A stretch of 64,000 nucleotides of DNA from assembly GCA_009823505.1 (NCBI GenBank), contig VZQC01007129.1, positions 763,132 through 827,131 on the forward strand. The letters are read 5' to 3'. Source of the stretch: Rhizomys pruinosus (lineage: Eukaryota > Chordata > Mammalia > Rodentia > Spalacidae). Below, piece by piece: positions 56,051 to 64,000 of the stretch (its first letter is position 1; the number at the start of each line of letters is the position of its first letter). Below the pieces are notes generated by a model that worked only from the letters and a program-made list of their open reading frames with translations, made no database searches and had not been told where the DNA came from. A program made the translations under genes and the position numbers.

Positions 56051-57908
56051 CCAGAGATAAACTTCCTTTTGCTAGCTAGTAAAATTTTCATCAGCAATTA
56101 GTCAGGAATCCTGGTCTGGCTTGGGAGGAGGTCTTTAGAGCTTGGGGAATTCCTGAGCTCTCTGGAGTGCCCACGTGGCAACCTTTCAGTCTCTGCTAGA
56201 GACACATTTTTGGGGTCTGGCACCTGGATCAGTCAGGGTGCTGCATCGCTTCTGGGGGTGCATTATAGGAGCTGATCTCCAGGATGGTCTGTGTCTAGGA
56301 GGCAAAGGAACTTCCCTGAGTCTGTGCCCTCTTTGCTCATCTGGCAGGCAGTCCCTCCTGTGTGCTGTATGTTTGTGTTTATGGAAGAGTTGGTCTCAGA
56401 GAACTGGGTGAATCAAACTCATGAAAACTGTACTTCACTCCATGCTTTTAGTCTCCATTTGGATAAAGACACTATATAAAATTATTGCGATCTCTTTAAG
56501 ATGTTAGAGCAGCCCTCTTTCCTCTTTCTAAAACTATGGAACTTCATTTCAGCTTATGGGTAGGAACCTATTTGGAGGGTGTAGGTGCCTTAAGCCCTCA
56601 TACCCAGTGAGGTCCAGTTCCTATAGGCATGCAGAAGGTCTGGGACTGTGCTTGGGCCACATTGTTCATCTCAGTGACTTGGGCCTGAGACATGAGCCCT
56701 GCCTCTGCAGACAGAAACCTCATGACAGATACCTACTGGCCTGCTTTCTTATGCAGCAAGGAAAGAGGCAGGATAGAATGCCTTCTTTGGGCCTAACTCC
56801 CAGTGCTCAGTCCAGGGTTCACCTCAGGCACAGCCTTACCATACTAGTCTGTCCCCTATACCTGTAGTACTATTGACCTGCTGCTTTAAGCCCACCATCT
56901 GTGAATTTCTGTACAGGTAGGGAGAGGGACTATACCCCTGCCCGGGTCTTTCTCTTGGAGTAGATATAGCCACACAGCTGATTTTTGAGAATCTACATGC
57001 AGAACTCTCTCTAGAAAGAGCAGTCCACATTGCTAACAAATGAAGATTCCCTCACTTTTTAGGCCTGTCAAGAAAACATGTGTGTGAGTGTTGGTAACTC
57101 CCACATACATGGAAAGTACACATGTGTATGTGACTATTGGTAATTTTCCACCCGAAGTAAATAACATGGGATTAGAGAAAATAAATACAGGGCAGCAGTC
57201 TCCATTGAAATAGTTCTTGGCATTGGGTGGGTCCCCAAGGGACTCACAGCTCCTAGCCACAGGGGTGTGTACCATACACACAATTCTGGCTAGAGAGTGG
57301 GATCCCCTGGTGCTTAAAGTCCCTGCCTTACTCCCAATCCCATCTGGCCAATGGGCTGGGCCTTAGGTGTGAGTGAGAGTTGTTTCTGAGTAAGGATGCA
57401 TCAAGCATATTGGAGCCAGTAAGAGGCATGTGGGCAAGATGAATGTGCATGTTTGAGATGGCTGGGGCTTATTGTCCCTGTACTGGGAGGAGGTGTTGAG
57501 CTGTTTTCTAGGCAGAGAAGTTGTGGAAAGGCTGAGCAAGGGATTGGAATTGTGCTGTTTTCACTGCTGGAAGAAGGGAGAAGCCTATTCGGAGTCTCTG
57601 ATGAGGAAAAAGGCAGGTTTATAGGGATTTTTGTGATGCATCAGACAGGGCTGGAGGTTGGTCAGAGGAAACTCACTCATTGGGTCATAGCTGGGCCATT
57701 TCTCACCTCTCACCACCTGCACTTGCTCCAGACTCAGGTCACATGACCTCTCTGGTGGATGATTGACATTTGACATTCTGGTTGTTAGCCTTTAAATGTC
57801 AATCATTGGGCTGGAGGGATAGCTGCCTGTTCTGGTGGCCACTGCTCTGAGGTGGGTCAAACGGCATCATACTCACTTAGAGCCTCAGAGTGCAGCCCAG
57901 CTTCAGTT

Positions 57909-57918
57909 TTCTCTTTTC

Positions 57919-57950
<32 letters not shown>

Positions 57951-58120
57951 GGTCTTTTTGGATACAGGGGTCTCCCTGTCAGCCCCAGCTGTCCTGGAAC
58001 TCACTCTGTAGACCAGGCTGGCCTTGAACTCACAAAGATCCACCTGATTCTACCTCCCAAGTGCTAGGATTAAAGGCGTGTGCCACCATGCCTGGCCTGG
58101 TCTTTTTTTTTTTTTTTTTG
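57909..58120 (-). mobile_element. B1 SINE with T-rich sequence on both sides
   Basis: Minus-strand B1 flanked by the 14-bp duplication gcccagcttcagtt (57,895-57,908 and 58,121-58,134). The tail is a T-run at the left. A second 17-bp T-run lies beyond the B1 head at the right, which a simple B1 should not have. Confidence 0.93.
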
Positions 58121-58529
58121 GCCCAGCTTCAGTTGTAACTAGAGTAATTGTTAAGGTGAGAATGGACCCTAAACCCACAGAAACACGGAGATCTCTGTGA
58201 GGCCAGAGCTAGGCAGTGCAGTGGCACAGTTACAAGCTGAGCAGACCAGGAACTGCCAGCAAAGAGCTGGATTCTCCCAGAGGCTCACCAGAACCAGTGC
58301 TGCCCAAAACTCAATATAAAACTTCTGATGAATGTTTGTACTTTGAAGCTACCTAGTTGATCATTGATTTACTTAGAAGGGAGAGAGACAGTGCAAGCCA
58401 CAAGCCAGTTTTTGGGTTTAGAGACATCTCTCCAGAAGACATATATCTATCCCCAGGTTTCTAGGTGATTTTCCTAATGCTTTTTGTCCAATACAGAGCT
58501 ATCCTGTCAAGTTGTACAAATCAGAAACC

Positions 58530-58690
58530 GGTCAGGTGTGGTGTTGCACTCCTTTAATCCTAGCACTTGGGAGGCAGAGGCAGGCAGATCTTTGTGAGTT
58601 CAAGGCCAGCCTGGTCTACAGAGTGAGTTCCAGGACAGCTGGGGTACAGGGAGACCCTGTCTCAAAAAGACAAAAAAAGTAATAAAATAA
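58530..58690 (+). repeat. B1 SINE
   Basis: Full-length plus-strand B1, ending 'agggagaccctgtctcaaaa' and an A-rich tail; short duplication agaaacc. Confidence 0.95.
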
Positions 58691-59123
58691 AATAAAGAAA
58701 CCAATGGCTGTGACAGGCCACACAGTAGGGCCTCAAGGACCCCACACTAGACTCTGGATCCAGGCTCCAGCAGGCTTATCTCGGAAGGTGACCTCCTTTG
58801 TCTCTAATGAGCCAGGAGGTTGCCTGTCAGTAGCTGTGAGAAGCAGGCCGCTTCATGAACAGAACCTTGGTAAAAACATGTGTTTACAAAAGTCTACCCA
58901 GATGGTTTTAAAAATGTAAAGATCATTACTGTAGACTTTCTCGGTCAGAAACAAATAACTGATCCAAGAATCCAATTAATCCTAAACTAAAAATAAGAAA
59001 ATTTACCTCACAGCTAGATGACCTCAGTACTGTATAAACTGTGAAGTTTAAAATGTTTCAAATGGCTGGAGCATAGAAAAATAAAATAAAATAAAATGTT
59101 GTTATTTTGACTGTTATAAACTT

Positions 59124-59268
59124 TTTTTCACATAAATTTATTTTTATTTTTTAAATAAATCTAGACCCGTGTTTCCCCACCATTCCCCACCCCACCAGAG
59201 CTCATGCATTCTGCCAAACATGCTTTTCATCTCTTTCTCAGTCTTTCTCAATATTCTCCATGAGGAAG
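59124..59268 (-). mobile_element. 5'-truncated L1 3' end
   Basis: 145 bp of L1 3' UTR matching 41,190-41,300 in reverse. The 17-bp duplication ttgactgttataaactt is at 59,107-59,123 and 59,269-59,285. The uninterrupted paralogous site at 62,440-62,460 shows the empty state. Confidence 0.93.
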
Positions 59269-59941
59269 TTGACTGTTATAAACTTAAGAGTCATATTTTA
59301 CTCTGATTTAAGTTTTCATCTCTGATTTAAGAGTTTTCTTCAAGGTGTTGAAGTTTTGGGTCTGAAATTAGTTCAACATGATATTTGTTTTATGGGACTG
59401 TTTAAATGAATAGGCTCACGTCTAATGCTCACGATTTACCTGATATCAAGTTGATTCACAAGTAAACTGTCATGTGAGCTAAAACTGTTAAATTACACTG
59501 TGGTCCTTGGTCCTTAAAATATAAGTTCATTTTAAGGAATGATCACTTCTGTTCTAGGGTGTAATTTATTTCCACATGTTACACATGTGGGGACATTTGC
59601 CAGGCCTAGGTAAAGTACCTCTAAGCACTCAAAGAAAATTGGTCATTCAAAACCTGCTCCCAAGCTGGCATGAACATCTCACAGTTTATACTAGTGTATT
59701 TGAGATAACTGTTCCATCTCATTACATGGGAAATAAATATTAATTACTTAGTAAATCTGCACAATTAAGGGTCAATCTGTTTATGAATGTTATGTCTCAT
59801 GGTATTAAAAAGGGATATAAAAAGGTGAAAAATGTTAAAAAGGTATTTTTAGCAAGAATTTATATGAAGATGATGAGAAAAGTCTATGCAAGTGATAAAA
59901 GTCTGAAGAGGTTTGTTATGGCAGGTAAAAGGTGAGACTAT

Positions 59942-60185
59942 GGGCTGGAGAGATGGCCTAGCGGTTAAGAGTGCCGACTGCTCTTGCAGAGGACCCGGGT
60001 TCGATCCCCAGCACACACATGGCAGCCAAGAACCGTCTGAAACTCCAATTCCAGGAGAACTCCAGTTCCAGGGGAATCCGACACCTGCTTCTGACCTCCA
60101 CGGCATTGCACGACATGGGTGCACAGACTTGCATGCAGACAGTACGTTCATACACACACAGAAATAAATAAAAATTAATAAAAAA
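59942..60185 (+). mobile_element. B2-type SINE, full length, young-looking
   Basis: Near-consensus A and B boxes; 12-bp duplication aggtgagactat at 59,930-59,941 and 60,186-60,197. Confidence 0.97.
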
Positions 60186-60252
60186 AGGTGAGACTATATG
60201 AATAAGCTTAATTTTCTAAGGTTCAGTCAACTAGTTTAAGAATCAAAATGTT

Positions 60253-60971
60253 CCAACAGAGCAAAGCTGCCTTACACTTTTGGCCCATAAGAAAATGTCA
60301 GGGTGACTTTAAGCAGGATAAGCAAGTTACAAAATCAAAAAAACCCAGCAGTTAGTTGTGTCTATGTTTGGAGGTTTGGAAGTGCAGCTGGGGAGGGGAT
60401 CTGGGCCACCTGTAGTTTGCAGTGCAACCTTGAGCTAAGAACAAAATAAACGGTTTCTCTGTCAAAAAAACCCCCATAATTCATGGATTAACATACTATC
60501 CAAACATCTGTGTCTATACCAAAGTAACCTACCATAACAATTAGTACTGTTTAAATACCTATATATCTAATTGCTTGTGCTTCATTAGTAGGATTGAAAG
60601 GTTATTCCTGGACAAACTGTCAGCCCATGAAAGGAAACAGCCAGAATTGACCAGAGTCCAAAATAACAGCTCCAGAGAAAGTAGACTGTTTTGCTTCTTG
60701 TCCACCTGTGCCCCTTTTCTAAGCCTAGGGAACAATCTGTGGAAGAGGGGGCATGGTAGAATGTAAGGGCTGTGATTGGGGTGAATGGTGAAACTACAGT
60801 AATATAGACTGGACACTTATTTGATCAACTTAATTGTACATATAAGCTTCCCCAGCTGGATAGTGGGACCCTTGGGCTGTGTGGGTTTGGGCACAACTGC
60901 TTGCAAAATGGTTTTACACAAAGGATGCTTGTACTCATAAATTATTACTTATTGTTAAAAAATGAAAAAAA
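60253..60971 (+). mobile_element. Chimeric retro-insertion of two joined sequences
   Basis: The 15-bp duplication aagaatcaaaatgtt lies at 60,238-60,252 and 60,972-60,986, and the segment ends in 'taaaaaatg' plus an A-run. Its first part (60,253-60,469) ends with an AATAAA and seven As. Its second part (60,470-60,960) is the 450-bp repeat found at 27,626-28,077. Confidence 0.75.
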
Positions 60972-62159
60972 AAGAATCAAAATGTTTATTTAGTTAAGGT
61001 TTGTTTAAGAGTGTTCAGTTTTTGCCCAGGTGCTTTATCTATGCATCACATGGCACTTCAAGGGTTAGTAAAAGGTGTTAATTTTCAGTCCACTCCTGGC
61101 TTGCACTGGAATCCCTGTTACAGGTTTGGATTAAATGGGCACAGACAAATAGTGGGTTAACTATGGCTACTGAAAATGTACTTTACGTTTCTTGCAAGAG
61201 TTGCTTTTGGCATTTCCTTTGGCCTAACCAGATAATTTGGCTCAAAAAGCTAGATTCTATCTTCCTGAACCAGCTGCATGCAGTCCAAAAGAAGACAGTT
61301 TGGATGGACTGGTAATCCTTATCAGGTTATTTCATGTCTTCTGGTATGTGTTACAACTCCTGTCTTTCTGGGAAAATTATAAATCAGGATGGGGGTCTGA
61401 GAAAGAAAGAGATTGTTCCTGTTTGTAGTAATTGTAGTGAACAGCTTACATTTATGATAAGCCTGAAATTGTTTAATTCTATGTTGTGGGCTATGCCTGC
61501 TTAACCTATGATATTAAGTCCTTCCTCCAGTCAGTATTATACAAGGCTGCTTGAATTATTGTCCAAGCCTTATCTAAAATATTTTACAGTAATTAAATGT
61601 GTTAGGCTGGTGTAACTTAGCCTTTCTGGATGGATAATGACCATACTTGCCCATACCAATTCAACCTAGGGACTTAAGGAACAACTTTGTTTCTTGCCCT
61701 CTGAGATCAACTAGTCCCAGGGGACTATGTCTGGTGGCATCTCCTGAAATGTCCCACAATTGTGAGTCACCAGTCCTCCTGGTCAGGGAGGTCTTGGAGA
61801 TCCACTAATGGGACTCTAGCCAGTGACCAGTCTATAAAGAGGAAAGTCTCTTCATAATTCAAAAGGGAAGCCTGGCCTAGCGAGATCTGACTTTGTTCTC
61901 ATGTGGATGGAACTGGTAAATGAAAAGCTGAGAGGAGCCAGAGGCCTCTACGCCCCCATCCAAAATCTGAGTGGCCCCTGAGGACCAGATCCTCAACTGA
62001 CCTTGAGAAAACAAAAGTTGATTAATCTGGGCTAACTGTATGGACTTAAATATCCAAAAGGAAAGTATAACCAAAAGGTAAGTAATCATTATTTTTTCTT
62101 TAAAGTCTTAGAGATTGTGCCTCCAAACACTAGATTTTAAGTCATTTAAAGTCATATGG

Positions 62160-62391
62160 TGGGGATGGAGAGATGGCCTAGTGGTTAAAAGCACTGACTG
62201 CTCTTGCAGAGGACCCGGGCTCGATTCCCAGCACCCACATGGTGGCTGAGAACTGTCTTTAACTCCATTTCCAGGGGAATTTGATGCCCTCTTCTGAACT
62301 CTGCAACATTGCACGACACAGGTGCACAGACCTGCATGCAGATAGTACATTCATACACATGAAAAATAATAAATAAATAAAAATGAAAAAA
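62160..62391 (+). mobile_element. B2-type SINE
   Basis: B2 with a few changes from consensus; duplication aaagtcatatgg / aaagtcctatgg. Confidence 0.95.
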
Positions 62392-62507
62392 AAAGTCCTA
62401 TGGAGTGTAGAAAAAATAAAATAAAATAAAATGTCGATATGTTGACTGTTATAAACTTAAGAGTCATATTTTAACTCTGATTTAAGTTTTCATCTCTGGT
62501 TTAGAGT

Positions 62508-62611
62508 CAAAACCATTTATTTTGCTCTTAGCTCTAGGTTGCGCTGCAAACTACAGGCAGCCCAGATCCCCTCCCCAGCTGCACTTCCAAACCTTCAAAC
62601 ATAGACATAAT
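62508..62611 (-). repeat. Inverted copy of 60,357-60,462
   Basis: The reverse complement of the first part of the 60,253 insertion: 'ctgcaaactacagg', 'ccagatcccctccccagctg' and 'aaacatagaca'. It lacks a poly(T) tract. Confidence 0.85.
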
Positions 62612-63259
62612 TAACTGTTGTTACCAAATAAAGTTTCCTCTTTCTATTTAAGCAACTACCTAAGGGAAAATTCACACCATGACCATCAAAATTTCCTGGA
62701 AAGCAGATCCTGAGTCCAGACACTATGGCCAAATGAACAAAAGGAGAAGCCCAATAATGGATGCTTCGGAATCCCTCGTTGAGAAATTCTAAAGTACTTT
62801 AAAGTTGGACATTTAATTCACCTTGTTCCTCCCCTGGTTCCCTGTCTAGAAAATGTACCTAGCTACTCTTGCCTTCACAGGCACTGGTCAAGGACTTTGT
62901 TCTCTCTGTAACTTTACTTTTGGGGGTCTTTTAGATAGATCCACTGAGCAGGGGTACCCCAGTCACCACCCACTATGCCCCTTTTCAGCATGGAAGAAGT
63001 CAGAGTGGTCGGTGCCCTGATGCCTTCTTGGCAACTGGGGTAACCTCCTCAGAGGGAATTGTGATAAAAGTAGGAACTAAAAATTGGCTAGGCAGTTTAG
63101 GGTCAAGACACCCCTCCCCCAAAGAGCCAGTTTCTTTCTCAGCTGATAACTGAGTACATCCTGGATCTGCCAGTACTCAGGACCAGGTATGTCCCCATAT
63201 ATGACTCCCCTGAGTAAGAAGAAGATGGAGTCCAAGATTAGCCTCCCAGTATACAACTC

Positions 63260-63270
63260 AAGGGGGGAAA
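63260..63270 (+). other. Polypurine tract
   Basis: aaggggggaaa lies immediately before the 3' LTR, the canonical plus-strand primer position. Confidence 0.9.
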
Positions 63271-63772
63271 TGTAAGAGAGGCCCACACTGACTCCATTTT
63301 TAGTATAGCCCCCATTTTAAGCAGTTACTGGAATCTGCCCAATTCGGGAAAAACGTCAATTGCTCAAGGTTTATTGGCAACTGACCTTTTTGGGGACAAG
63401 GTCAGTTGCTCAAGGCCCTAAGCTAATAAAATTTAAACTTGTTAAAAAACTGTTGGTACGTTAGGGCAGGTGGACTGACTTATTTCTTCCTCGTTCCAGT
63501 CGCACGATTGTGTCTAAAGGTAACTGTTGGTATGTGGGGCCTGGTGGGCTGACCTAACCATGAGCTGTAACCCTGCTATTATCCAATAAGGCTAGAAGTT
63601 ACCCAAACCCCACTAAAATTCCCCTAGACCTTGTATAAAAGGCCTTCGAGCCAAGTTATCAGGGTCAGAGTCTTTTTCCTCCCGCCCCAGCATGCTGGTT
63701 TACTTTTTCCTGAAATAAAGTCTTGGTTTTCCATCCTCCGGTGTGTCTGGTGTGGATTCTCAGACCCTAACA
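63271..63772 (+). mobile_element. 3' LTR of the provirus splitting CDR2
   Basis: 502 bp with the same ends as the 5' LTR; TATA (tgtataaaag, 63,632) and AATAAA (63,713). It is about 64 bp longer because a 33-bp block ('actgttggta.gt..ggg..ggtgg.ctgac') occurs twice around a spacer. Confidence 0.93.
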
Positions 63773-64000
63773 GTATATGACCATGTGTTTGCTGAGAAGA
63801 TCACTTCCTTGCAAAGCCACTAAAGGCCTGATGAAGAAGAGAATGAGCACCTGAGGAAGACAGTGATCATGCTGCAGGCCAAGCTGAGCCTGGAGAGGCA
63901 GAAGGGTGTTAGCCCGGAGGAGGAGTACGAGCTGGTGCTGAAGAACAGCGAACTGGAGCAGCAGCTTTGGGCCACACCTACCTTCTGAGCCTGGGCTCTG
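63773..64000 (+). pseudogene. CDR2: CDR2 processed pseudogene, continuation
   Basis: It resumes exactly where the 5' part stopped ('VYDHVFAEKITSLQ', stop, 'PDEEENEHLRKTVIMLQAK', 'LSLERQKG', 'NSELEQQLWAT'). Together the two parts cover roughly the first half of CDR2, in particular its leucine-zipper coiled coil. The remainder lies beyond the window, so the A tail and target duplication of the retrocopy cannot be seen. Confidence 0.85.

Larger units (their letters stand above)
54833..59123 (+). mobile_element. Provirus internal region, left half, non-coding
   Basis: A possible gag start (ATG 55,277, M-G-N-S-K-S-T) ends at a stop after nine codons. No gag, pol or env domain is readable further on. 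B1 insertions lie at 55,918, 57,909 and 58,530. Frames at 56,175-56,867 and 57,453-57,746 (plus) show no domain. It resembles a non-autonomous or heavily decayed element. Confidence 0.7.
59286..63259 (+). mobile_element. Provirus internal region, right half, non-coding
   Basis: It holds B2 insertions at 59,942 and 62,160 and a 719-bp retro-insertion (60,253-60,971). Between them is unassigned AT-rich proviral or foreign sequence without retroviral domains. Positions 62,401-62,510 directly repeat 59,067-59,340 minus the L1 fragment. Confidence 0.65.

Noticed and set aside
18517..62391. tRNA genes suggested by B-box sequences (ggttcgatccc) at many sites
   Set aside because: Each belongs to a B2-type SINE with its tail and target duplication; no cloverleaf-complete free tRNA was seen.
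1..64000. CRISPR array, phage, bacterial operon or defence system
   Set aside because: Tandem repeats here are microsatellites or the 135-bp GC-rich array; all context is rodent nuclear DNA.

Overview
The window looks like rodent nuclear DNA. It is AT-rich and gene-poor, and is packed with two SINE families seen together only in mouse-like rodents: B1 (7SL-derived) and B2/B3-type (tRNA-derived, with recognisable Pol III A and B boxes). Rodent-type L1 3' ends and MaLR LTRs are also present. The B1 and B2 bodies differ from the house-mouse and rat consensus as I remember them, so a non-murine myomorph rodent is likely; the species cannot be fixed from sequence alone. I found no intact host gene, tRNA, rRNA, CRISPR array or bacterial-type operon. 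Nearly every long open frame falls inside a SINE, L1 or retroviral relic.

Layout. 1-25,500: AT-rich unique DNA with scattered B1, B2, B4-like and L1 3' pieces. These include an apparent L1 3' transduction (10,387-10,675) and a twin-primed (5'-inverted) L1 (20,550-21,045). 25,535-30,726: decayed gammaretrovirus-like pol, protease and gag on the minus strand; the protease is split by a MaLR LTR. 31,452-41,352: a plus-strand LTR element whose 3' LTR ends in a 5'-truncated L1 flanked by a 17-bp target duplication. That L1 carries a minus-strand MaLR element with both LTRs, and one of those LTRs carries a B1. 42,411-42,842: a single N followed by a GC-rich 135-bp tandem repeat.

44,817-47,404: a rearranged type-D betaretrovirus-like relic. 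Its gag (minus) and env TM (plus) lie head to head, with a 3' LTR. 47,405-53,499: a class II (HERV-K/MMTV-like) provirus on the minus strand, with integrase, env, polypurine tract and LTR, hit by at least nine later insertions. 53,500-64,000: an LTR fragment and then a processed pseudogene of CDR2. The pseudogene is cut in two by a 9.4-kb provirus (54,395-63,772) that has paired LTRs, a polypurine tract and a 4-bp target duplication.

Nothing here acts as a working gene system. The value of the window is a readable order of insertions, several unusual retrotransposition outcomes (transduction, twin priming, possible autointegration, chimeric insertion) and one dateable disrupted retrocopy. All family assignments come from reading the sequence, without database searches.
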